From: Futiania mangrovi
GTDB lineage: Bacteria > Pseudomonadota > Alphaproteobacteria > Futianiales > Futianiaceae
Length of the DNA: 64,000 nt
NCBI RefSeq assembly: GCF_024158125.1
Contig: NZ_JAMZFT010000001.1
Span: 868,001-932,000, forward strand
Direction of reading: 5' to 3'
Position numbers and translations under genes: made by a program. The first letter of the stretch is position 1. Each line of letters opens with the position of its first letter. The notes under the pieces are model-generated. The model was not told the DNA's origin. It made no database searches and saw nothing but the letters and a program-made list of their open reading frames with translations. Below are positions 28,900 through 38,234 of this stretch, piece after piece.

Positions 28900-30354
28900 T
28901 CAGACGCTCTCCGTCAGCAGCGACAGCTGGTTTCCCGTCGCCTCGTCCTCATGGTCGGTCAGCGTGGTCGGATAGTCGCCGGTGAAGCAGGCATCGCAGT
29001 ATTGCGGCTGCTGGGAATTGCGGCCCGGCTCCCGCATCGCGCGGTAGAGACCGTCGATGGAGATGAAGGCGAGGCTGTCGACGCCGATGTGCTTCGCCAT
29101 GTCCGCGACCGACATGCGGGAGGCCAGCAGCTTCGACCGCTCCGGCGTGTCGACGCCGTAGAAGCAGGAATGGGTCGTCGGCGGGCTGGCGATGCGCATG
29201 TGCACCTCTGTCGCGCCTGCCTCGCGCACCATGTTCACGATCTTGACGGAGGTGGTTCCGCGCACGATCGAATCGTCGACCAGGATCACGCGCTTGCCTT
29301 CAAGCAGTGCCCGGTTGGCGTTGTGCTTCAGCTTCACGCCGAGGTGCCGGATGTTGTCCGTCGGCTCGATGAAGGTGCGGCCGACATAATGGTTGCGGAT
29401 GATGCCCAGCTCGAAGGGAATTCCCGCCTCGCTCGCATAGCCGATGGCCGCTGGCGTGCCGCTGTCGGGAACCGGGATCACGATGTCGGCGTCGGCGTGG
29501 GATTCGCGGGCAAGTTCCATCCCGATGCGCTTGCGCGCCTCGTAGACGCTCGACCCTTCCATGTAGCTGTCGGGCCGCGCGAAATAGACATATTCGAAGA
29601 TGCAGAAGCGGTGCGACTGCGCCGGGAAGGGGCGCAGCGTTTCCACGCCCGTCTCGCGGATCACCACCATCTCGCCGGGGTCGAGGTCGCGCACGAAGTC
29701 CGCCCCGATGATGTCCAGCGCGCAGGTCTCCGACGCGAGGATCCAGGCGTTCTCCAGCTTACCGAGGGACAAGGGGCGCACGCCCAGCGGGTCGCGCACG
29801 CCGATCATCGCGTCGGGTGTCAGCGCCACCAGCGAATAGGCACCCTCGACCTGCTTCAGCGCGTGAATCATTCGGTCGGTCAACCGCCCGAACCCGCTCG
29901 TCGCGATCAGGTGGACGATGGTCTCGGTGTCCGACGTCGACTGGAAGATCGATCCGCGCTTGACCAGTTCGTGCCGCAGCGCCTGCGCATTCGTCAGGTT
30001 GCCGTTGTGCGCGACGGCAAAGCCGCCCTCCGCGAGGTCGGCGAAGAGCGGCTGGACGTTCCTCAGGATCGTGTCGCCGGTCGTGGAATAGCGCGTGTGA
30101 CCGATGGCCCGCTCTCCCGCGAGGCGCCGGATCACGTCCTCGCGCGAGAAATTGTCGCCGACGAGGCCGAGCCGGCGTTCCGACATGAACTGCTTGCCGT
30201 CCTGACTGACGATGCCGGCGGCCTCCTGCCCGCGGTGCTGCAGCGCGTGCAGCCCCAAGGCGGTCAGCGCGGCCGCGTCCGGGTGTCCGAACACGCCGAA
30301 TACGCCGCATTCCTCATGCAGTTTGTCGTCGTCGAAAGGTGTCTCGTGGCGCAT
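28900..30354 (-). CDS. purF: Amidophosphoribosyltransferase
   Basis: First step of purine synthesis: PRPP plus glutamine to phosphoribosylamine. 484 residues. A short propeptide (MRHETPFDDDKLHEE) precedes the N-terminal nucleophile Cys16 of CGVFG; the PRPP loop is VILVDDSIVRGTTS. Cysteines in ETCALDIIG, THSCFYGVD and YCDACFTG match the positions of the 4Fe-4S ligands in the Bacillus-type enzyme, so an Fe-S cluster that controls stability and oxygen sensitivity is likely. Overlaps nothing; the cvpA stop is 28 bases upstream. Confidence 0.96.
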   Translation of the reverse strand: MRHETPFDDDKLHEECGVFGVFGHPDAAALTALGLHALQHRGQEAAGIVSQDGKQFMSERRLGLVGDNFSREDVIRRLAGERAIGHTRYSTTGDTILRNVQPLFADLAEGGFAVAHNGNLTNAQALRHELVKRGSIFQSTSDTETIVHLIATSGFGRLTDRMIHALKQVEGAYSLVALTPDAMIGVRDPLGVRPLSLGKLENAWILASETCALDIIGADFVRDLDPGEMVVIRETGVETLRPFPAQSHRFCIFEYVYFARPDSYMEGSSVYEARKRIGMELARESHADADIVIPVPDSGTPAAIGYASEAGIPFELGIIRNHYVGRTFIEPTDNIRHLGVKLKHNANRALLEGKRVILVDDSIVRGTTSVKIVNMVREAGATEVHMRIASPPTTHSCFYGVDTPERSKLLASRMSVADMAKHIGVDSLAFISIDGLYRAMREPGRNSQQPQYCDACFTGDYPTTLTDHEDEATGNQLSLLTESV

Positions 30355-30382
30355 TGACGCTCCGCCGTCAGGGTGGGGTGGC

Positions 30383-31057
30383 TCAGCGCTCCGCCGACGC
30401 GGGCTGATCCGTCTCCCCGGTCACCGATTGCAGGGCGCGCTCCAGCGCCTGCCGGTCGCGCGCGTTATAGCCCTGTGACGCTTCCGTGTCATCTGTCCTT
30501 GTCGGACCCGAGCCCGTTCCCGAGCCCTCGCGCGGCGTGAGACCCGGCACGTTCGGCAGCGGCGGGGCTTCCGACGGCAGCAAGTTGTCGATGAAGGCCG
30601 CACTCTCGGAGACGAGCGGCAGGAGACGCGCGTCGCGCACCCAGGCGGGGTGCTGCTCCGGCGCAGGAACCAGCTTCACGAAGACGAGGAACAGCACCGC
30701 CAAAACCGCCAGACCGCGAACCGCGCCGAAGATGAAGCCGAGCGTCCGGTCGATCGCGGAAACGGGCGAATCCTCGATCTTGCTTGAGAACCAGTGGCCG
30801 ATCATCGCCGCCACGAACCAGACGACGAGGAAGATGCCGACCGCCGAGGCCCCGTCTGCCACCGTGTCCGGCTGGATATACTGCCGGGCATAGGGCGAGA
30901 CGTGCCCGAACCCGAAATAGGCCGCTGCCAGCGCCGCCGCGAGCGCGCCGAGGCCCAGGATCTCGCGGGTGAAGCCCCGGACCATGGCCAGCAGCGCGGA
31001 CAGCAGGACCACGCCGATGATGACGATGTCGCCGATGGTGAAGGTGCTGGCGTCCAT
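30383..31057 (-). CDS. cvpA: CvpA family membrane protein
   Basis: 224 residues with four to five membrane helices in the first 165 residues (motifs REILGLGALAAALAAAYFGF and RTLGFIFGAVRGL are typical of CvpA) and a hydrophilic C-terminal tail rich in Pro, Gly, Ser and Thr. CvpA is linked to colicin V production and envelope stress tolerance in enterics; its molecular role is unsettled. The cvpA-purF adjacency is conserved across proteobacteria. ATG at 31057 sits 6 bases after radA. Confidence 0.92.
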   Translation of the reverse strand: MDASTFTIGDIVIIGVVLLSALLAMVRGFTREILGLGALAAALAAAYFGFGHVSPYARQYIQPDTVADGASAVGIFLVVWFVAAMIGHWFSSKIEDSPVSAIDRTLGFIFGAVRGLAVLAVLFLVFVKLVPAPEQHPAWVRDARLLPLVSESAAFIDNLLPSEAPPLPNVPGLTPREGSGTGSGPTRTDDTEASQGYNARDRQALERALQSVTGETDQPASAER

Positions 31058-31063
31058 GGACGT

Positions 31064-32455
31064 TCAGGTTCCTTTCGCGCGGGCGGGCCGGGGCAGGTCC
31101 CCGAAACGCGCCACAAGCTGGGCCAGGTCGCCGATCTCGACGACAGGGAGAGGGGTGGACCCGAGTTTCAACCCGGACGGTGTCCACGCGCTCTTGAAAC
31201 CAAGTTTGGCGGCTTCTTTCAAGCGCGCTTCTGCTTGTGCCACCGGCCGGATAGCACCCGAGAGGCTGACCTCGCCGAATACGACCACGTCCAACGGCAG
31301 CGGGCTGTCGGTCGCTGAGGACAAGAGCGCCGCCGCCACCGCGAGGTCGGCTGCGGGTTCCCCGATCCGCAGGCCGCCGGCGACGTTCAGGTAGACGTCG
31401 TGGCTGCCGAGGCCGACGCCGCAACGCGCGTCGAGCACCGCGAGGATCATGGCGAGCCGCCCGCCGTCCCAGCCCACCACGGTGCGCCGCGGCGTGCCGA
31501 GCGGCGAGGCTGCGACCAGCGCCTGGATTTCCACCAGCACGGGCCGCGTACCCTCGATGCCCGCGAAGACGGCTGCGCCAGAGGCGCGCGCCTCCCGGTC
31601 GCCGACGAACAGGGCAGAGGGGTTCAGCACCTCCGTCAGCCCCGCGCCCGTCATCTCGAACACGCCGATCTCGTCGGCCGGGCCAAAGCGGTTCTTCACC
31701 GCGCGCAGCACCCGGAACTGGTGGCCGCGCTCGCCCTCGAAATAGAGCACCGTATCGACCATGTGCTCCATGACGCGGGGGCCCGCAAGCTGGCCATCCT
31801 TGGTGACGTGGCCGACGATCAGGACCGCGGTGCCGCGCGACTTGGCCATGCGCACAAGCTCCTGCGCGCAGGCGCGCACCTGCGTCACCGTTCCGGGCGC
31901 GCTGTCGAGCGTGTCGGACCACAGCGTCTGCACCGAATCGATCACGACCACGTCGGGCGGCGTTCCGGCCTCAAGCGTGCCGAGGATCGCCGCGAGGTTC
32001 GTTTCCGCCGCAAGCTCCACGTTCGCATTCGCAAGACCCAGCCGCCGCGCGCGCATCTTGATCTGGCCGATGGCCTCCTCGCCGGAGACATAGACCGCGC
32101 GCCCGCCGCCATTGGCGACCGCCGCCATGGCCTGCAGCAGCAGCGTTGACTTGCCGATGCCCGGATCGCCACCGATCAGGATGGCCGAGGCCGGCACCAG
32201 CCCGCCGCCCAGCACGCGGTCGAGTTCTCCGATGCCGGTCTTGCGGCGCGGGGCGTCCGGCGCATCGCCCTTGAGGTCGACAAGCTCCATCCGCGCCTTG
32301 CCCTTCGAGCGCGGCAGCGGGCGGGCGGAGGCGGGCGGGGGCGCCTTCTCCTCGACGATGGAATTCCATTCCCCGCAGGCGTCGCACTTGCCCTGCCAGC
32401 GCGGATGGACCGCGCCGCACGCCTGGCAGACGAAGGTTTCGCGGGTGCGGGCCAC
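31064..32455 (-). CDS. radA: DNA repair protein RadA
   Basis: 463 residues. An N-terminal C4 zinc finger (CQACG..., KCDACGEW; residues 10-32) is followed by a RecA-like ATPase with Walker A GGDPGIGKST (about 103-112), the RadA-specific KNRFG motif and a C-terminal Lon-protease-like domain. It drives branch migration of recombination intermediates. GTG at 32455 gives the usual VARTRETFVCQ start and lies 5 bases after the mlaF stop; the open frame further upstream is a shadow of mlaF. Confidence 0.95.
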   Translation of the reverse strand: MARTRETFVCQACGAVHPRWQGKCDACGEWNSIVEEKAPPPASARPLPRSKGKARMELVDLKGDAPDAPRRKTGIGELDRVLGGGLVPASAILIGGDPGIGKSTLLLQAMAAVANGGGRAVYVSGEEAIGQIKMRARRLGLANANVELAAETNLAAILGTLEAGTPPDVVVIDSVQTLWSDTLDSAPGTVTQVRACAQELVRMAKSRGTAVLIVGHVTKDGQLAGPRVMEHMVDTVLYFEGERGHQFRVLRAVKNRFGPADEIGVFEMTGAGLTEVLNPSALFVGDREARASGAAVFAGIEGTRPVLVEIQALVAASPLGTPRRTVVGWDGGRLAMILAVLDARCGVGLGSHDVYLNVAGGLRIGEPAADLAVAAALLSSATDSPLPLDVVVFGEVSLSGAIRPVAQAEARLKEAAKLGFKSAWTPSGLKLGSTPLPVVEIGDLAQLVARFGDLPRPARAKGT

Positions 32456-32460
32456 CGGCT

Positions 32461-33246
32461 CTATTTCCGGCCCATGTCGACGCGGATCGGGCCTTCGGAG
32501 CGTCCGTGAATGAATTGCTCGACGTAAGGATTGCCGGAGTTTTCCAACTCCGCCACGGGACCTTCCCACAGGATCTTGCCGCCGTGGATCATCGCCACGC
32601 GGTCGGCGATCTTGCGCACCGAGCCCATGTCGTGGGTGATCGACAGAGCCGTCGCGCCAAGCTCCTTCACGCGCTCCACGATCAGGTGATTGATGACGTC
32701 TGCCATGATCGGGTCGAGGCCCGTCGTCGGCTCGTCGAAGAAGATGATCTCGGGATCGGTCGCGATGGCGCGGGCCAGCCCCACGCGCTTCTGCATCCCT
32801 CCCGAAAGCTCCGCCGGGTAGAGGTTGCCGACATCCGGCGACAGGCCGACCTTGGTCAGCTTGTCGATGGCGATCTCGTGCGCGTCCGCGCGCTTCGTGC
32901 CCCGGCCCTGGATCAGGCCGAACGCCACGTTCTCCCAGACCCGCAGGCTGTCGAAGAGCGCCGCACCCTGAAAGAGCATCCCGAACTTCGCCCGGATCTC
33001 GTCGAGCGCGCGGCCCCGCGTTCCCACGACTTCCGCCCCGTCGACCGTGATGGAGCCGCTGTCGGCGCGCAGCAGGCCCAGGATGCATTTCAGCATGACC
33101 GACTTGCCGGTGCCCGACCCGCCGATCACGACGAGCGACTGGCCGCGCGGCACACTCAGGTCCACGCCGTTCAGCACCTTCTTCGGGCCGAACGCCTTGT
33201 TGACGCCGGTCAGCTTCAGCATCGGGCTCTCGTCGGTGGCGCTCAT
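32461..33246 (-). CDS. mlaF: Phospholipid-transport ABC ATPase (MlaF-like)
   Basis: 261 residues. Walker A GGSGTGKSV (about residues 42-50), signature LSGGMQKR (about 146-153), Walker B EIIFFDEPTTGLDP. The subgroup (Mla/Mce/Ttg2) moves phospholipids between inner and outer membrane and maintains outer-membrane asymmetry. The ATG overlaps the mlaE stop (ATGA), so the two are translated together. The substrate-binding MlaD (MCE) gene, usually the next gene, is absent here: radA follows instead. Confidence 0.9.
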   Translation of the reverse strand: MSATDESPMLKLTGVNKAFGPKKVLNGVDLSVPRGQSLVVIGGSGTGKSVMLKCILGLLRADSGSITVDGAEVVGTRGRALDEIRAKFGMLFQGAALFDSLRVWENVAFGLIQGRGTKRADAHEIAIDKLTKVGLSPDVGNLYPAELSGGMQKRVGLARAIATDPEIIFFDEPTTGLDPIMADVINHLIVERVKELGATALSITHDMGSVRKIADRVAMIHGGKILWEGPVAELENSGNPYVEQFIHGRSEGPIRVDMGRK

Positions 33247-34022
33247 GTGGAGAAGAACAGTTCGGTCAGGATGTAGTTGGCCGCGAGGATCAGGACCGAG
33301 GCCGACACCACCGCGCTCGTCGTGGCCGCACCCACGCCTTGCGCGCCGCCGCGGCTGTTGTAGCCCTGGTAGCAGCCCATCAGCGCGATGATGAAACCGA
33401 AGACGGCGGCCTTCACGAGGCCGGAAATCACGTCGTCGGCCTCGAGGAAATCCCAGGTGTTCTTGATGTAGACGCCGGCGTTGAAGCCCAGCCGCTCCGT
33501 CCCTACCAGGAAGCCGCCCATGACGCCGATGATGTCGGCGACCAACACCAGCAGCGGCATGGTCAGCGTCGCCGCCACGATCCGCGGCACGACGAGGTAC
33601 TTGATCGGGTTGGTGGCGAGGGTTGCGAGCGCGTCGATCTGCTCGGTCACGCGCATGGTGCCGATTTCCGCCGCAATGGCCGCCGAGACGCGCCCCGCCA
33701 CCATCAGGCCGCCCAGCACCGGTCCCAGTTCGCGCGTGATGCCCAGCACCACGATGGAGGCGACGATGTTCTCCGCGTTGAAACGCGACCCGCCGATGTA
33801 GATCTGCAGCGCCAGCACCGCGCCGGTGAAGAGCGCCGTCAGCCCGACCACCGGCAGCGAGAAATAGCCGATCCGCATCATCTGCTGCATCACGATGCCC
33901 AGGAAGAACGGCGGGCGCACGCAATGGCCGAGCGCGCTGCCCGTGAACATGGCGAGCCGCCCGGTCTCCCGGCAGAGGCCGAGGACGGTCGCCCCGATGG
34001 CGGCCAGCGGGTTGAAACTCAT
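33243..34022 (-). CDS. mlaE: Phospholipid-transport ABC permease (MlaE-like)
   Basis: 259 residues, five or so membrane helices, DUF140/MlaE family. Conserved stretches include FTGAVLALQIYIGG, VLGITRELGPVLGGLMVAGR and GTMRVTEQIDAL, the last being the coupling-helix region. Forms the membrane part of a phospholipid ABC transporter with MlaF. Its ATG overlaps the alr stop by 4 bases. The partner MCE protein must be encoded elsewhere if the complex is of the standard type. Confidence 0.9.
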   Translation of the reverse strand: MSFNPLAAIGATVLGLCRETGRLAMFTGSALGHCVRPPFFLGIVMQQMMRIGYFSLPVVGLTALFTGAVLALQIYIGGSRFNAENIVASIVVLGITRELGPVLGGLMVAGRVSAAIAAEIGTMRVTEQIDALATLATNPIKYLVVPRIVAATLTMPLLVLVADIIGVMGGFLVGTERLGFNAGVYIKNTWDFLEADDVISGLVKAAVFGFIIALMGCYQGYNSRGGAQGVGAATTSAVVSASVLILAANYILTELFFST

Positions 34023-35143
34023 GGCCGCGCGTCTCCCGTGCCGCCGTGCCCGCCGGAATAGATCCGCTCGAACCGGTCACCGAGGCGCGTCAGGAATTCG
34101 TAGGCAATCGTTCCGGCCGCGTCCGCCGCGCGGTCGATGCGCACGCCGGGGCCGAACATCTCGATCAGCGCGCCGGGATGGGCTGTCTGTGCCGGCACGT
34201 CCGTCACGTCGAAGGTGATGAGATCCATGGAGACCCGTCCGACCATTGGCACGTCAACCCCGGCAAGACGCCCGTGCGCCCGATTGCCGGCGGCCCGTAT
34301 ATACCCGTCCGCGTAGCCGCAGGCCACCGTTGCGATCCGCGAGGGGCGCGCGGCGGTCCAGGTGGCGCCATAGCCGACGGTTTCGCCCGCGTCGATCTCC
34401 CGCACCTGCAGGATGCGCGCGCCCAGCGTGACGACGGGTTCGGCCGCGACGAACGGTTCGCCGCCATAGAGCCCGATCCCCGGGCGCATCAGATCCTGCT
34501 GGTAGGCGGGACCCAGCAGCACGCCGCCCGTGTTGGCGAGGCTGCCCGCCACGCCCGGGAGGACGGCGCGCACCGCCTCGAACCGGGCAAGCTGTGCCGC
34601 GTTCATCGGGTCGCCGGCGTCCTCCGCGCGGGCGAGGTGGCTCATCACCGTCGTGACGTGCGCCGCCCGCGCGATGTCCGGCGCGTCGATCAGGCGTGCA
34701 GCCTCCCGGCGGTCGAGGCCGAGGCGGCTCATGCCGGTGTCCACGTGCAGGGTCGCGGGCAGCACTTCCTCGCGCGTTCGTGCGAGCGCCGCCCAGGCGT
34801 CGAGATCCTCCAGAGTGTTGAGGACCGGGCGCAGCCGGTGCAGCACGAACTCCGTATCCGTTCCCGACCGGCGCCCGTTGAAGACGTGGATGGTCGCTTC
34901 CGGCAGGATTGCCCGCAGCGCGATCCCCTCGTCGAGATGCGCGACGAAGAAGGTGCGGCACCCCACCGCCCACAGCGCAGGCGCCACGCGCGCGATGCCG
35001 AGGCCATAGGCGTCCGCCTTGACGGTCGCCCCACACTCTGCCTTCGGTGTCTTTGCCGCGAGCGCCCGCCAGTTGGCCGTCAGCGCGTCGAGGTCGATGG
35101 TCAGGACACTGTCGGCCACGGCGCTGCCGGCCCCCGCGGTCAA
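34019..35143 (-). CDS. alr: Alanine racemase
   Basis: Interconverts L- and D-alanine for peptidoglycan. 374 residues, PLP-dependent. The Lys of VKADAYGLG (about residues 42-50) binds PLP, and the catalytic Tyr of the second half lies in VGYGATW. The PGIGLYGGEP and GRVSMDLITFDVTD motifs are typical. The frame begins at TTG 35143, overlapping the dnaB stop (TTGA); a GTG at 35119 (VADSVLTIDLDAL) is an alternative that would fit the family start better. Embedded in the dnaB-alr-mlaE-mlaF-radA run. Confidence 0.93.
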   Translation of the reverse strand: MTAGAGSAVADSVLTIDLDALTANWRALAAKTPKAECGATVKADAYGLGIARVAPALWAVGCRTFFVAHLDEGIALRAILPEATIHVFNGRRSGTDTEFVLHRLRPVLNTLEDLDAWAALARTREEVLPATLHVDTGMSRLGLDRREAARLIDAPDIARAAHVTTVMSHLARAEDAGDPMNAAQLARFEAVRAVLPGVAGSLANTGGVLLGPAYQQDLMRPGIGLYGGEPFVAAEPVVTLGARILQVREIDAGETVGYGATWTAARPSRIATVACGYADGYIRAAGNRAHGRLAGVDVPMVGRVSMDLITFDVTDVPAQTAHPGALIEMFGPGVRIDRAADAAGTIAYEFLTRLGDRFERIYSGGHGGTGDARP

Positions 35144-36645
35144 TAGGTCCGTTCCGGCAGGCGGCCTGCGTCCACCAGATTGCCGAAGCGCGTGAACTCG
35201 CCCTGGAACTGCAACGCGACCGTGCCGATGGGGCCGTGGCGCTGTTTTCCGATGATGACCTCCGCCTTGCCGTAGACTTCCGACATCTTCTCCTGCCAGT
35301 CCGCGTGTTCGGGCGTGCCCTCGCGCGGCTCGGCACGGCCGAGATAGTATTCCTCCCGGAACACGAAGGTCACGACGTCGGCGTCCTGCTCGATCGAGCC
35401 CGATTCCCGCAGGTCCGAAAGCTGCGGCCGCTTGTCCTCGCGCGATTCGACGGCGCGCGACAGCTGCGACAGTGCGATCACCGGCACCGACAGCTCCTTC
35501 GCCATGGCCTTGAGGCCCTGCGTGATCTCCGAAAGCTCCTGCACGCGGTTGTCGGCACGCGATGCGCCGCCGGGGCGCAGAAGCTGCAGATAGTCAACCA
35601 CCACGAGGTCGAGCCCGTGCTGCCGCTTCAGCCGCCGCGCGCGGGCGAGCAGCGTGGAAATAGGAAGCGCCGGGGTATCGTCGATGAAGAGCGGCGCGGC
35701 CTCGACCCGTTGTGCCGCGATGGCGAGGCGCTGGAACTCCTCCTCGGTCACCTGGCCGCGGCGGATCTTCTCAGACGAGATCTCCGACTCCTGCGACAAC
35801 AGGCGCGATGCGAGCTGTTCGGCCGACATTTCCAGCGAGAAGAAGCCCACACGCCCGCCGCTCGCCGCCTTCACCGTGCCGTCGGTGTCGACCTCGGGAA
35901 CGAAGTCCTTGGCGATGTTGAAGGCGATCTGGGTCGCAAGCGCGGTCTTCCCCATCGACGGGCGGCCCGCGAGAATGATCAGGTCGGACGGGTGCAGGCC
36001 GCCCAGCTTTTGGTCGAGGTCCGTCAGCCCCGTCGAGAGGCCCGAAAGCCCGCCGTCGCGCTCATAGGCCGCTGCCGCGACCTCGATCGCCTCGGCGAGC
36101 GCGGTGGAGAAGGCCTTGAACCCGCCCTCGTAGCGGCCGCGCTCGGCCAGGCTGAAGAGGTGCGATTCCGCCTGCACGATCTGCTGCGCAGGCGTCAGGT
36201 CGATCGGGCTGTCGAAGGCCGTTTCCATGACCTCCTCGCCGATGCGGATCAGCTCCCGCCGGACCGCGAGGTCGTGGATCGTGTGCGCGAAGTCGACCGC
36301 GTTCGTCGTGTTGACGGCCGCCGCCGCAAGCCGCGCGAGATAGCGTGCGCCGTCAAGCTCGGCCAGCGCCGGGTCGTTGTCGAAGAAGGTCTTGAGCGTG
36401 ACGGGCGTTGCCGACTGCCCGCCGGTGATTCGCCGCCCGGCGATCTCGTAGATGCGGGCGTGCACGCCCTCGTAGAAATGATGCGGCTCGAGGAAGCTCG
36501 AAACCCGGTCCCAGACCTCGTTGTTGACCAGCAACGCGCCGATCAGCGCCTGTTCCGCCTCGATGTTGTGCGGCACGAGGCGGTATGCAGGTTCCTCCTC
36601 CCGCTGGGCGGCGAAGGGGGTAGCGGTGTTTGCGTGGATGGCCAT
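35140..36645 (-). CDS. dnaB: Replicative DNA helicase
   Basis: Hexameric helicase at the replication fork. 501 residues: N-terminal DnaG-interacting domain (PHNIEAEQALIGALLVNN near residue 26), linker, and RecA-like C-terminal domain with Walker A AGRPSMGKTA (about 216-225), the DnaB motif LVVVDYLQLL and the arginine-finger region. No intein. ATG at 36645. It heads a seven- or eight-gene minus-strand run (dnaB, alr, mlaE, mlaF, radA, cvpA, purF, SDR) with gaps of at most 28 bases. Confidence 0.97.
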   Translation of the reverse strand: MAIHANTATPFAAQREEEPAYRLVPHNIEAEQALIGALLVNNEVWDRVSSFLEPHHFYEGVHARIYEIAGRRITGGQSATPVTLKTFFDNDPALAELDGARYLARLAAAAVNTTNAVDFAHTIHDLAVRRELIRIGEEVMETAFDSPIDLTPAQQIVQAESHLFSLAERGRYEGGFKAFSTALAEAIEVAAAAYERDGGLSGLSTGLTDLDQKLGGLHPSDLIILAGRPSMGKTALATQIAFNIAKDFVPEVDTDGTVKAASGGRVGFFSLEMSAEQLASRLLSQESEISSEKIRRGQVTEEEFQRLAIAAQRVEAAPLFIDDTPALPISTLLARARRLKRQHGLDLVVVDYLQLLRPGGASRADNRVQELSEITQGLKAMAKELSVPVIALSQLSRAVESREDKRPQLSDLRESGSIEQDADVVTFVFREEYYLGRAEPREGTPEHADWQEKMSEVYGKAEVIIGKQRHGPIGTVALQFQGEFTRFGNLVDAGRLPERTY

Positions 36646-36832
36646 GCCTCATGTCTACGACGGGTGGCGGGCATGGAAAAGGGGCTAGGAGGGGGAGGTG
36701 GGAGATGCGGCGGGCGGAGCAGGGGATTCCGCCGCACAGCCCCTTGATCCCAAAGGGGCCATGCGCCGCCGCGCCGCACAGTTCCCGGGTGTGGATCATT
36801 GTGGAAAACGGGGACAGCCGGCCCGGCCTGCC

Positions 36833-38083
36833 TCACGCCACGGTCCGCGCCTTCACCGGTTCCGTCCGGGCGCCGATCGCGCGCTCGGTATCCGTGATGT
36901 AGTCGCGCGTCAGCGGCACCGCGTCCTGTCGGCGTGCAAGCTGCACCTGGAACACCATCATGCCGCCGTGCCGGAAGCTCATTTCCGAGCCCGCGAGGTA
37001 GAATTCCCACATGCGGCAGAACCGCTCGTCATAGATGCGCGCCGCCTCCTCGCGCCGCGCCATGAAGCGGTCGTACCAGGCCTTCAGCGTCTCGGCATAG
37101 TGCAGCCGCAGGATCTCGACATCCGTGACCCAGAGGCCCGAGCGCTCGATATAGGGCAACACCTCGCTCAAGGCCGGGATATAGCCGCCGGGGAAGATGT
37201 ATTTGGCGATCCACGGGTTGGTGACGCCCGGCCCGTCCGACCGCCCGATGGAGTGGACGAGCGCGACCCCGTCGTCCGTCAGCAACTCGGCGATGCGGTC
37301 GAAATACTCCCGGTAGTGGTTCACGCCGACGTGCTCGAACATGCCGACCGACACGATCCGGTCGAAGCGGCCCTGCAGATGGCGGTAGTCGATCAGGTCG
37401 AAGCGCACCCGGCTGGCAAGGCCTGCAGCCTCGGCCCGCGCGTTCGACAGCTTGTGCTGCTCCTCCGACAGGGTGACGCCCTGCACGTGCACGTCCTCGA
37501 GCCCCGCGACATGCAGTCCAAGCCCGCCCCAGCCCGACCCGATGTCGAGCACGCGCTGGCCCGGCTGCAGCAGCAGCTTGGCCGCGATGTGATCCTTCTT
37601 CTGGTGCTGGGCTGCCTCGATCGTGTCGTCGGGCGCCAGGTAATAGGCGCAGGAATACTGCCGGTCGGCGTCGAGGAAGAGGTCGTAGAGCGCGCCCGAC
37701 AGGTCGTAGTGGTGGGCCACGTTGCGCCGCGCGCGGTGGGCGGGGTTGTATTGCATGATTCGGCGCTTCAGCATCCGCAGCTGGTGCAGAAGGAACGCCA
37801 GGCCATGGCCGTAGCCGCGCCCGATGTTTTCCCCGACCAGGTCGAGGAAGCCCGGCAGCGTCGTGCCATCCTCGCAGGTGAGCGTGCCCTCCATGTACGC
37901 TTCGCCGAGCGCCATGTGCGGGTTGAGCAGGAGCCGGCGCTCCGTCGCGGTGTCATGGATCCGGATCGTTGCCGCGCCCGGATTGCCAGAGCCGTCGCCG
38001 AACACCATCCGGCTGCCGTCCGGAGAAATGACGGTCAGACTTCCCCGGGTAATGACCCTTCTGAACAAAGGCGCTGCCAGCAT
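36833..38083 (-). CDS. cfa: Cyclopropane-fatty-acyl-phospholipid synthase family
   Basis: SAM-dependent enzyme that adds a methylene across double bonds of membrane lipid acyl chains. 416 residues: N-terminal lipid-binding domain (about 1-130) and a methyltransferase domain with VLDIGSGWGG (about 180-189) and the later VSVGMFEHVG. The ATG at 38083 is supported by GGAAGGGGG just upstream and a good promoter match at 38124-38152. The family also includes methyltransferases of related lipids, but the length and motifs fit Cfa. Monocistronic. Confidence 0.9.
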   Translation of the reverse strand: MLAAPLFRRVITRGSLTVISPDGSRMVFGDGSGNPGAATIRIHDTATERRLLLNPHMALGEAYMEGTLTCEDGTTLPGFLDLVGENIGRGYGHGLAFLLHQLRMLKRRIMQYNPAHRARRNVAHHYDLSGALYDLFLDADRQYSCAYYLAPDDTIEAAQHQKKDHIAAKLLLQPGQRVLDIGSGWGGLGLHVAGLEDVHVQGVTLSEEQHKLSNARAEAAGLASRVRFDLIDYRHLQGRFDRIVSVGMFEHVGVNHYREYFDRIAELLTDDGVALVHSIGRSDGPGVTNPWIAKYIFPGGYIPALSEVLPYIERSGLWVTDVEILRLHYAETLKAWYDRFMARREEAARIYDERFCRMWEFYLAGSEMSFRHGGMMVFQVQLARRQDAVPLTRDYITDTERAIGARTEPVKARTVA

Positions 38084-38123
38084 GGCACCCCCTTCCAGAG
38101 TTTCTGCGAACCCTTTTGGAAGG

Positions 38124-38152
38124 ATGCTAGCGTGATGGCGCGCGAACGGCAA
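38124..38152 (-). promoter_or_regulatory. Candidate sigma-70 promoter of cfa
   Basis: On the minus strand: TTGCCG (38152-38147), 17-base spacer, TAGCAT (38129-38124), about 40 bases upstream of the cfa ATG. Confidence 0.55.
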
Positions 38153-38164
38153 ACATGCGGAATT

Positions 38165-38203
38165 CCGAAACAGAAAAGCCGGGCGCGCGAGGCACCCGGC
38201 TTT
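38165..38203 (-). terminator. Intrinsic terminator of the rpsF-rpsR-rplI operon
   Basis: On the minus strand AAAGCCGGG (38203-38195) pairs with CCCGGCTTT (38183-38175) around an 11-base loop, followed by TCTGTTTC. It lies 32 bases after the rplI stop and before the cfa promoter. Confidence 0.8.
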
Positions 38204-38234
38204 CCCGATATTCGATGCTGCAGACGAAAAGGGC

